Shown here: positions 25,177 to 32,191 of the stretch, piece after piece | Layout: each line of letters starts with the position of its first letter | How positions within the stretch are numbered: the stretch's first letter is position 1 | Source of the DNA: an uncultured Lachnospiraceae bacterium | GTDB taxonomy: Bacteria; Bacillota; Clostridia; Lachnospirales; Lachnospiraceae | Length of the DNA stretch: 64,000 nucleotides | Direction of reading: 5' to 3' | Assembly: GCA_947626285.1 (NCBI GenBank) | Contig: CANQRR010000001.1 | Coordinates: 1 to 64,000, forward strand | Program-made: the position numbers and the translations under genes | Notes under the pieces: model-generated | What the model was told of the DNA's origin: nothing | The model's input: the letters and a program-made list of their open reading frames with translations, nothing else | The model's database searches: none

Positions 25177-27612
25177 TCATTCGGGCACAAACTTCTCCCA
25201 CAGTTTCTCTTTGCCGTCAATGAGCAGGTTATACTGGATCTTCTGCAGCTTCGCCAGCTGACCGGCGTACGGTCCGGTCTGTGTGGAGTCATAGTAGGTC
25301 CCGTCCGCGGCCCAGTACCCCAGTGCGGACAGCGCAGGGACGGATCCCTGCAGATCCAGCAGATAGCGGTCGTAGCTGCTCAGCTCCAGACCGGCGCACT
25401 GCAGCACCGTGGAACCCAGATAGTTCGCGGAAAGCGTGTCCAGCGCAGCCTGCGTCCGGTCCGTCCCCATCCGGTCTTCCTCCCCGATATCAAAGTTCGC
25501 CCAGATCACATACGGTACGTAATGGCGGCTGATGTCCTGCATCTGCTCATCGTTCCATGCTGGGTATTCGCTCAGAAGTTCCACGTCCTTGTCCGTGAAC
25601 GACGGCTGATGGTCGCCGTACATGACCAGGATGGTCGGCTCGTCCACCTCCGCAAAATATTCCGTCAGCCTTTCAAACGCCTCATCTGACATTCGGATCA
25701 GGGACAGATAGGTCTCCAGTTCCTCCGGCGCGTCAAAATTTGTAACCTTGACCGGTTCGTCGAATTCACAGTCCCCCAGATACCCGCCGTGGTTCTGGAT
25801 CGTCACGTTGAAACAGAAGAACGGGTTGTCCGGATACTGTTCTCTGCTCTCCTCATACAGCTCGATCACCCGGCCAAAGTTCGCCTCGTCCGTGAGGTAG
25901 CCGCGGAAGATCTCATCGGGGGAAAACCCTGCCGGGAAACTATCCTCGAACACACTCTCATCAAAGCCCAGGTGGTGGTAGGCGTCGACACGGTTGTAGC
26001 CGGAGGAATAATAGCTGTGGTAGGCCGTCGTGCGGTAAGGGGTCTCCTGGCCTTTCAGCGTTTCCACAAGCGACGGGATGCTGTGCTTGACGTACTGCGA
26101 ATAAGGGATACACCCATATGGCAGGAACGCGAGCGAGCTCCGCGTGAGCACTTCAAACTCCGTGTTCGCCGTCGGCCCCACCATCACAGAGAGGTTCAGG
26201 AACCCTTTGACCGTATTTTCTCCGAGTGAGTGGATAAATGGCAGATAATCCCTGTCCGTCTCTATGTCATACACAAGGGAAAGGTCAGAAAATGCTTCAT
26301 TCTGTATGATGATAATGTTCGGCTCCTGCGCAGGTACAGCTGTACCGGACTTTTCCACGGCCCTGTCACTATCCGAAGCTTCCGGTGCACCATCCAGCGC
26401 GTCTCGCACGGCATTCACGGAATAGCCTTCGCACTCCACGTGACTCTGCTCATGCATGTTGCTGAGGAAGAACGGCACATAGCCTACATGCGCGATGTTG
26501 TCACTGTAATTCCAGCTTACCCCGTTGACTCCTCGGTACAGCAGACCGCTGAAATAACCAAAAACCGTGGCTGCCGCTATGAGTACGGCACCCAGAAATG
26601 ATAACGTGCGGCACCACTTCGCGGCTAAGTTAGGTAATTCAGTCGTTCTAGCCGACCTTGGAATACGAACAAGAAGAATGACTGCAACAGCGACAAGGAA
26701 AATGCCGAGAGCAATCCAGAAATATCGGTCCGGCTTGTACGTATAATTCCCAGCCACCTCGAGGGCGGTCCCGAGCGCCGACAGATCTCCGAACGTGACA
26801 TAGCTGCCGCGCAGCTGAAAGACCACGTGGTTTGCAATGCCGACAAAGTATGCTACTGCTAGCGTGAGCAACGCGGCAGGCTTTACCCTCCTCTGGAAAA
26901 GAAAATACAGGAACAGCACCATCAGCAGCCAGCAGACATAATTCAGGATACACTTGGACGGCATCAGCAGAGTCAGCTTGCTGGCGCACAGGAGTTCCAC
27001 AACTGCCATGCAGACATACGGCACTGACAGAAGAAGGATATCTTTTTTCGTTCCCGAACGCATATGAGAGAAAGCTGCCCATGCCTTTTTCCAGTCCAGC
27101 AAGATACAGGCAAAGACCGCCCACGCGGACACCCAGCGCAGGTAATGGTAGGACATATCGATCTGGTAGAGATAGTTCTGAACCACATCATTCCACCAAA
27201 TAGTATGGTACATCAAAAGAGCTCCAAGAGCAGACAATGCAAGAATATACCGCAGTACCAGCAGAAACAGCTGTTGTCTGGCAGAGCCTTTCCCAGGCAG
27301 TCGGACGCCGAAACATATGAGCAGGTATACAAAAAACCACAGCGGAAGCAACAGAAAAAGAGCACACCAGAGAAGGTTCTCCAGCGTCCGTGCATAGAGA
27401 TCCACATCCGGATGCTCCTCCACATAGTTGTGGAGCGGCTGACCGTCCAGTTTTCTGTCATTTTGTATGGTGTCCTGGGATTCGCCTACTGAGAATAAGG
27501 CGGCTGTATGAGATGCCGCCTTGAAAAGATTTCCTGTAAACGCAAAAAGAATGAGGCTGGAAACCAAAAGCGAAACCAGCATCTTTCTGTGATTTTGTAA
27601 AAGGCTCTTCAT
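25177..27612 (-). CDS. LtaS-like phosphoglycerol transferase, copy B (inverted)
   Basis: 811 residues, near-identical to copy A at 19224-21644 across membrane and catalytic domains, with the same catalytic motifs (QNEAFSD, GPTANTEF, YGDHQPSF). Differences cluster in the membrane part and in a linker after the last helix (ARTTELPNLAAKWCRT in B). It ends in an extra Glu. It follows the silent pilin body B through the same leaky terminator. With no promoter seen in front of body B, it would be expressed only by read-through from the recombinase or after inversion to the expression site. Confidence 0.85.
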   Translation of the reverse strand: MKSLLQNHRKMLVSLLVSSLILFAFTGNLFKAASHTAALFSVGESQDTIQNDRKLDGQPLHNYVEEHPDVDLYARTLENLLWCALFLLLPLWFFVYLLICFGVRLPGKGSARQQLFLLVLRYILALSALGALLMYHTIWWNDVVQNYLYQIDMSYHYLRWVSAWAVFACILLDWKKAWAAFSHMRSGTKKDILLLSVPYVCMAVVELLCASKLTLLMPSKCILNYVCWLLMVLFLYFLFQRRVKPAALLTLAVAYFVGIANHVVFQLRGSYVTFGDLSALGTALEVAGNYTYKPDRYFWIALGIFLVAVAVILLVRIPRSARTTELPNLAAKWCRTLSFLGAVLIAAATVFGYFSGLLYRGVNGVSWNYSDNIAHVGYVPFFLSNMHEQSHVECEGYSVNAVRDALDGAPEASDSDRAVEKSGTAVPAQEPNIIIIQNEAFSDLSLVYDIETDRDYLPFIHSLGENTVKGFLNLSVMVGPTANTEFEVLTRSSLAFLPYGCIPYSQYVKHSIPSLVETLKGQETPYRTTAYHSYYSSGYNRVDAYHHLGFDESVFEDSFPAGFSPDEIFRGYLTDEANFGRVIELYEESREQYPDNPFFCFNVTIQNHGGYLGDCEFDEPVKVTNFDAPEELETYLSLIRMSDEAFERLTEYFAEVDEPTILVMYGDHQPSFTDKDVELLSEYPAWNDEQMQDISRHYVPYVIWANFDIGEEDRMGTDRTQAALDTLSANYLGSTVLQCAGLELSSYDRYLLDLQGSVPALSALGYWAADGTYYDSTQTGPYAGQLAKLQKIQYNLLIDGKEKLWEKFVPE

Positions 27613-27640
27613 ATTCGTCCCTGTCCATGTGTTTCATATG

Positions 27641-27672
27641 ACAAAAACGGAGCCGCCACAATCGGCGGCTCC
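27641..27672 (-). terminator. Leaky terminator between silent pilin B and LtaS-like copy B
   Basis: GGAGCCGCC/GGCGGCTCC 9-bp stem as in copy A. Reading on the minus strand it is followed by GTTTTTGTC, one base richer in U than copy A. Confidence 0.7.
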
Positions 27673-27705
27673 CGTTCCATAATTATTTGTTTATACATGT
27701 AATGA

Positions 27706-28087
27706 CTACTGGATTTCAGTACCAGAGGCAGTCGTTCCTTCATATATATGCCATTTATTATCAGTACTAGTCCATTTAGCACTATACTTTCCGTCAGTAT
27801 ATCCTATGCTTGTAACTTTAAATTTACTATCAAATGTCGGCGAAATAACATGAGTAGAGGGACTGATACCCGCTAAATCCGCAATTTTGCTCTTAGTTAT
27901 ATTAGCGCTCTGCGGGCTAGTCTTCGCATACTCTTCCGAAGCCAAGGTCTGTGCAGCAAGATAAACGCTTCTTGCATCAACCAAAACCTGCTTTGTCTTC
28001 GCCCTGTCAATCCAGCTGGTCAGCGCCGGTACCATGATTGCCGCCAGAATCGCCAAGATAACCAGCACTACGATCAACTCAACCAGA
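27706..28087 (-). pseudogene. Silent leaderless pilin cassette B (inverted)
   Basis: Body of a pilin identical or nearly so to the expressed gene for the first 200 bp, then diverging: the head reads AGISPSTHVISPTFDSKFKV where the expressed copy has AGVGGATGSKITFSPSTT, and both end in KWHIYEGT plus a short tail. Homology begins at base 28087, the same position in the 24-bp sequence as in the other copies. No leader, ribosome site or promoter is present. It is open throughout, so it is a silent donor, not a decayed gene. It lies in inverted orientation to the expressed pilin. Confidence 0.85.
28064..28087 (-). repeat. 24-bp pilin crossover candidate, copy 3 (inverted)
   Basis: Reverse complement of 18717-18740, identical over 24 bp and continuing nearly identical for about 200 bp. 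Directly outside it lies a small CTCTG/CAGAG hairpin (28091-28104). Inversion between this site and 18717 would flip about 9.4 kb and place cassette B behind the pilin promoter and leader. Confidence 0.75.
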
Positions 28088-28110
28088 ATTCTCTGTATTC
28101 AGAGGAAGAG

Positions 28111-28136
28111 GGCGCAGGAGTGGAAACCCCTGCGCC
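28111..28136. terminator. Hairpin between recombinase gene and silent pilin B
   Basis: GGCGCAGG (28111-28118) pairs perfectly with CCTGCGCC (28129-28136). In the minus direction it is followed by CTCTTCCTCTG. It may stop recombinase transcripts from entering the silent pilin, or be part of the recombination site. The U-tract is weak. Confidence 0.45.
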
Positions 28137-28140
28137 GCCT

Positions 28141-28237
28141 GCTTCCATTTTGCATCTAAAGATTGCGCTGCGGGGAGAATTCTGCGGCATGAATCTGTTT
28201 CTTGATTTTTGTTCGCCCGCTTCCATTTTGCATCTAA
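28141..28237. repeat. Two 19-bp direct repeats beside the recombinase
   Basis: GCTTCCATTTTGCATCTAA occurs at 28141-28159 and 28219-28237, 78 bp apart in the same orientation. The second overlaps the recombinase stop codon. Both lie between the recombinase gene and the 24-bp pilin sequence. This is the usual arrangement of arm-type binding sites for tyrosine recombinases with an N-terminal arm-binding domain. Confidence 0.75.
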
Positions 28238-29313
28238 TTTTCCGGCACTCCCAGCGTTTCCAGCCGCTCGGCGACTTCCTGTTGCTTCCCGGGATAGAGG
28301 TGGCTGTACACATTCATGGTCGTCTCTACCTTTTCGTGGCCGAGGCGTTCGGCGATCAGCAAAGGGGTAAAGCCCAGTTCGATCAGAAGCGAGGCGTGGG
28401 AATGGCGCAGGTCGTGGAGGCGGATACGTTTTAGATGAAGCTGCGCGCAAGTCTGTTCCAGTATTTTCGCCAGCGCATATTTGTGGAAGGGAAAGAGCAG
28501 GGCGTCGTCGCCGGGCGGGAGCGTGTCTGCGTAACGGCTCAGAAGCTCTGTGAGAAACGGGGGAATGCTGACTGTGCGGTTGCCTCTGGCGGTTTTCGGC
28601 GGGGTGACGACGTCGCCTTTGCGGGAGCGCTGGCAGGATTTGTTGATGCGGATCGTCTGCCCGGCGACGTCTAGGTCGGCGCGGGTGAGCGCCAGCAGTT
28701 CGCCCAGGCGCATCCCGGTGTAGTAGAGTGTCTGAAAGCCGAGTGTGGTGGGCATATCCGGCGGCAGAGCGGAGATGAATCGTCGGTATTCCGCCAGCGT
28801 CCAGAACTGCATCTCCCCTGCCTGTCCGGAGCCGATGCTTCCCGCTTTGCGGCAGGGATTTTCGCGCAGTTCGTAATACTTTACCGCATAATTGAAGATG
28901 GCGTTTAGCTGATTGTAGATCGTCTTCAGATAGGTGGGCGAATAACGCCGGCCGCTGGCCTGGTCGCCCTGCAACAGCGACGCCTCCCAGCTGCGCACGT
29001 CGCAGGGGCGGATTCGGCTGATCGGGATGTTGCCGAAAAAAGGCAGGATCTTTTCACGGATCACATAGCGTTTGCCGCGCACAGTGGAGGCGCGCAGCCG
29101 GTGCGACATATCTTCCAGGTAGATCTCTGTAAAAGATGAAAAGAGCATCATCGGATCGCGGCGCGAGACCAGCAGGAATTCGCGTTCCCACCGGAGCGCG
29201 TCACGTTTCGTGGTGAACCCGCGCCGGAATTTTTTGCGCCGTTTCCCGGCGCTGTCCTTGTAGTAGAACTGGCAGATCCATTTCCCGGTTTTCTTGTCTT
29301 TGTTTGCTGACAT
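28234..29313 (-). CDS. Tyrosine recombinase with arm-binding domain
   Basis: 359 residues from ATG 29313, chosen because AAGGAGG lies 7 nt before it. The N-terminal arm-DNA-binding domain (KKTGKWICQFYYKDSAGKRR) is of the Tn916/phage integrase type. A SAM-like core-binding domain follows, then the catalytic domain with Arg about 202 (TGMRLGELLAL), Lys about 240, His300-x2-Arg303 (HDLRHSHAS), His326 (LGHEKVETT) and the nucleophile Tyr336 (NVYSH). The catalytic set is complete, so the protein is probably active. The gene ends 146 bp from the 24-bp pilin sequence, with 19-bp direct repeats between. No excisionase, relaxase, capsid or other mobile-element gene is nearby, so a dedicated role in pilin switching is a reasonable inference. 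The alternative is a stranded integrase of a lost element. Confidence 0.88.
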   Translation of the reverse strand: MSANKDKKTGKWICQFYYKDSAGKRRKKFRRGFTTKRDALRWEREFLLVSRRDPMMLFSSFTEIYLEDMSHRLRASTVRGKRYVIREKILPFFGNIPISRIRPCDVRSWEASLLQGDQASGRRYSPTYLKTIYNQLNAIFNYAVKYYELRENPCRKAGSIGSGQAGEMQFWTLAEYRRFISALPPDMPTTLGFQTLYYTGMRLGELLALTRADLDVAGQTIRINKSCQRSRKGDVVTPPKTARGNRTVSIPPFLTELLSRYADTLPPGDDALLFPFHKYALAKILEQTCAQLHLKRIRLHDLRHSHASLLIELGFTPLLIAERLGHEKVETTMNVYSHLYPGKQQEVAERLETLGVPEN

Positions 29314-29471
29314 CGTAATACCTCCTTCTCTTCTGTAAAATATGGGCAGACGCCCGATTTCCGTCGCCGTCATGCGCCGGTAAAAGGGATTGTATCACAG
29401 GAAAACAGGGACGTGCGGGGTAGGGAGGCGAAACGGCAGACTGGCTATCGTGAAAATCTAACAAAAATTTC
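29314..29471. other. Gap between recombinase and T4P assembly operon
   Basis: About 160 bases upstream of the divergently oriented recombinase and assembly operon. No gene is present. The recombinase ribosome site is at its left edge and the promoter for the assembly operon at its right edge. Confidence 0.4.
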
Positions 29472-29500
29472 TTGAGTAATGCGGCGTTTTACGGTATACT
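29472..29500 (+). promoter_or_regulatory. Sigma-A promoter of the T4P assembly operon
   Basis: TTGAGT (29472-29477), 17-bp spacer, TATACT (29495-29500), about 90 nt before the first gene. Confidence 0.75.
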
Positions 29501-29591
29501 TACATATGATATGCTTTTTTAATTTAACGTGGGGGCGTATGCCCGTCGAATTGAGGCGGAGGACGTCGGCGGAGTACGGGAGAGGGGAAAG

Positions 29592-30050
29592 ATGAAAAAA
29601 CGGGAAATTCGCATGGTGAACGGATGGAGGCTCGCGACAGTCATTCTGACGTTGCTCCTAATGATTGGGGCGATTTCTCTTACCGGCCTGTATTTTGTCT
29701 GGCGTTCGGAGGCGCATCTGGCGCTGCGGCAGGCAAAGAACGTCTGGACAGCGCTCCGTCTGGTCAGCATCGAGTATTACGGAAAGGGTCAGGATATTTA
29801 TGATGACAATACCCCGAGCGGCCTGAAGAAAGCCGCGGAGGAGGAAGTGCGCGAGGTTACCGATTGCGAAGGCAGTCTGGTCGTCCTGAGGAGTGACGAG
29901 GAGCATCTCGAGCCCACCCGCATGCTGTATCTCGAGGGAGCGTATCTGGTCTACTTTTATCTGGATAAGAACGGAGATCGGCAGTGGCAGGTGATACGCG
30001 CGAACAGCCTGTTTACTATGGACGGTTCGAAGCTGGAAAATTTCGAGTGA
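29592..30050 (+). CDS. Pilin-like single-span membrane protein without cleavage site
   Basis: 152 residues from ATG 29592 (GAGAGGGGAAAG directly upstream). One N-terminal transmembrane helix (about residues 12-34, RLATVILTLLLMIGAISLTG) with no Gly-Phe prepilin site. The following segment LRQAKNVWTALRLVSIEYYG resembles the amphipathic helix of the pilins in this locus (ARSVYLAAQTLASEEYAK). That suggests it derives from or packs against pilins but stays in the membrane. It is the first gene of the assembly operon and ends 12 nt before the PilD start. The function is unknown; a pilin-assembly adaptor is one possibility. Confidence 0.75.
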   Translation: MKKREIRMVNGWRLATVILTLLLMIGAISLTGLYFVWRSEAHLALRQAKNVWTALRLVSIEYYGKGQDIYDDNTPSGLKKAAEEEVREVTDCEGSLVVLRSDEEHLEPTRMLYLEGAYLVYFYLDKNGDRQWQVIRANSLFTMDGSKLENFE

Positions 30051-30062
30051 CGGAGTTTGACG

Positions 30063-30833
30063 ATGATCTACATAATACAATTTATTTTCTATCTGCTGAT
30101 CTTCATGGCAGGCGCTGGGATCTTCTCTTTTCTCAATGTGGTGATCTACCGCCTGCCGCGAAAGATCTCGTTTGTGACGGGCAGGAGTCACTGTCCGTCG
30201 TGCGACGCGACGCTGCGCTGGTACGACATGGTGCCGGTATTCAACTGGTTTTACCTGCGCGGAAAGTGTCGGGACTGCGGGGCGCGCATTTCGCCGCGCT
30301 ATCCGGCGGTGGAGGCGCTCGGCGGAGTGTTTGCGCTTCTGTGCATATACCGCTTCGGCCGGGAGGCGGAGGCGATCGCAGCCTTTGTATTTCTCGCTGT
30401 GCTGACCGTGGTGGCGTTTATCGACGCGGATACGATGGAGATTCCGAACGGTCTGGTGATCGGGATCCTCATCATCGCGATCGTGGCCTGGGCCTGCGGT
30501 CTGGTGCCGGGTTGGAGGGATCGGCTGATCGGTTTTGCCTGCGTGAGCGTGCCAATGTTGCTGATCACCCTGGCGATCCCGGGGGCGTTTGGCGGCGGCG
30601 ATATCAAGCTGATGGCGGCCGCGGGACTGTTTCTCGGCTGGAAGCAGTGCCTCGTGGCGACGTTTCTCGCCATCGTGGCGGGCGGGCTGTACGGAATCTT
30701 CCTGCTGGCGGCGCGCAAGAAGGGCCGGAAGGAGCATTTCGCGTTCGGACCGTTTCTTTGCGCAGGAATGGCGGCAGCGCTCTTCTGGGGAGAACCGTTG
30801 CTGGAGTGGTACCTGGGATTGTATCATTTCTGA
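30063..30833 (+). CDS. pilD: Prepilin leader peptidase/N-methyltransferase
   Basis: 256 residues with about seven transmembrane helices. The cytoplasmic zinc-binding loop carries two CxxC pairs (CPSC and CRDC). The two catalytic Asp are in FIDADTMEIPNG and in FGGGDIKL (GxGD protease motif). ATG 30063 has GGAG 7 nt upstream. It cleaves and methylates all prepilins of the locus at the inner face of the membrane. Full-length compared with the family. Confidence 0.95.
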   Translation: MIYIIQFIFYLLIFMAGAGIFSFLNVVIYRLPRKISFVTGRSHCPSCDATLRWYDMVPVFNWFYLRGKCRDCGARISPRYPAVEALGGVFALLCIYRFGREAEAIAAFVFLAVLTVVAFIDADTMEIPNGLVIGILIIAIVAWACGLVPGWRDRLIGFACVSVPMLLITLAIPGAFGGGDIKLMAAAGLFLGWKQCLVATFLAIVAGGLYGIFLLAARKKGRKEHFAFGPFLCAGMAAALFWGEPLLEWYLGLYHF

Positions 30834-30931
30834 GCGGATCAGGGTGAAAATCTGAGGAATCCATAAGGAACAAAGAGAACAAACTTGGACAATGGATCGA
30901 AGACGGAAAGACAGAAGCGAGGTGGGATAGC

Positions 30932-32131
30932 ATGCCGAAATATCAATATACCGCGCAGGATGAGGCTGGTAAGAGGGTAAAGGGCGAGCGTGAAGCGGCG
31001 GATGAAAAAGACTTATACCAGCGTCTGCGGCAAGAGGGTCTGTTCCTGATGAGCCAGAAGGAGAAGCGGGATGGACAGGTCAGAAAGAAGATCAAGACGA
31101 AGGATCTGGCAGATTTCTGCCGGGAGCTTGCCACGCTTCTTGAGGCGGGCGTCTCGCTGGTGCGAGCGCTCGGAATCATTTCCGAGGAAGAGAATATCAA
31201 GCAAAATCAAAGGGTCATCTACATGGACCTGCAGAAGCTGATCCGTCAGGGTGTCGCGTTATCCGACGCGATGGAGCAGCAGGGCGACGCGTTCCCGGAG
31301 CTCATGATCCACATGTTCCGCTCCGCGGAGGCGAGCGGCAAGATGGATCAGACGGCGTTCCGCATGGCGACTCATTATGAGAAACAGGCCAAGCTGAAGT
31401 CTACGGTAACGGGTGCAATGACCTATCCCTGTATTTTGCTTGTGCTGATCGTAGCGGTCGTCCTCATCATCTTTACTTTTGTGCTTCCACAGTTTGAGGA
31501 CCTCTTCTCACAGATGGAATCTTTGCCGCCCACGACGGAATTTCTGATGTGGCTGAGCGGTCAGCTGATCCACAACTGGCTGCAGATCGGTATCGGTTTC
31601 TTTGTCATTGTGATGGTCATCATCATGATCTTCCGCATCTACAAGGTGCGCCTGCTTCGGGATAAACTGCTCGTTTACATGCCGGTGGTCGGCAAGCTTT
31701 TGATGACGATCTACACGGCGCGCTTTGCGCGGACGCTCAGTTCGCTGTATTCCTCAGGGCTTCCGATCGTCACGGCGTTGCAGACCGGGCGCAAGACCGT
31801 TGGAAATCTCTACATAGACGAGCAGTTCGACCAGGCGATCGCCGGGGTGCGTGCCGGTGAAAATCTTTCGGCTGCGGTGGGCAGCATTCACGGTTTCGTG
31901 AAAAAGTTTTCCTCGACGATCATGATCGGCGAGGAGACCGGTAGTCTGGATGCCATGCTGGATTCCAGCGCGGAGAATCTGGAATACGAGTCTGAGATGG
32001 CGATCAACAAGCTCGTGTCGCTGCTTGAGCCGTTGATGATCGTCATTATGGCTCTGATTGTCGGCGTCATCATAGTCTCTGTTATCGGACCGATCTACGG
32101 CTCGTACGACGCGATCGGAGCAGGCTATTGA
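30932..32131 (+). CDS. pilC: T4P platform protein PilC (GspF family)
   Basis: 399 residues. Two repeated T2SSF domains are separated by membrane helices (about residues 165-195, 215-240 and 370-395), with the start motif PKYQYTAQDEAGKRVKGE typical of the family. It is the inner-membrane platform on which PilB and PilT act. GAGGTGGGA lies before ATG 30932. About 100 nt separate it from pilD, within the same operon. Confidence 0.93.
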   Translation: MPKYQYTAQDEAGKRVKGEREAADEKDLYQRLRQEGLFLMSQKEKRDGQVRKKIKTKDLADFCRELATLLEAGVSLVRALGIISEEENIKQNQRVIYMDLQKLIRQGVALSDAMEQQGDAFPELMIHMFRSAEASGKMDQTAFRMATHYEKQAKLKSTVTGAMTYPCILLVLIVAVVLIIFTFVLPQFEDLFSQMESLPPTTEFLMWLSGQLIHNWLQIGIGFFVIVMVIIMIFRIYKVRLLRDKLLVYMPVVGKLLMTIYTARFARTLSSLYSSGLPIVTALQTGRKTVGNLYIDEQFDQAIAGVRAGENLSAAVGSIHGFVKKFSSTIMIGEETGSLDAMLDSSAENLEYESEMAINKLVSLLEPLMIVIMALIVGVIIVSVIGPIYGSYDAIGAGY

Positions 32132-32191
32132 TTGAGAGAGAACGACTGTGAGACAGTTACAATATAGAAGAGTAAGGGGTCGGGATTACGT

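Noticed and set aside
18664-28087. Inverted pilin and LtaS duplication as an assembly artefact
   Set aside because: The copies differ at many positions, have different pilin heads and C-termini, and different flanks, so they are real paralogous blocks; long reads would settle it.
28079-28450. Open frame overlapping the recombinase 3' end with repeated LDAKWK
   Set aside because: The repeated peptide is just the 19-bp DNA direct repeat read in one frame; the true gene in this region is the recombinase.
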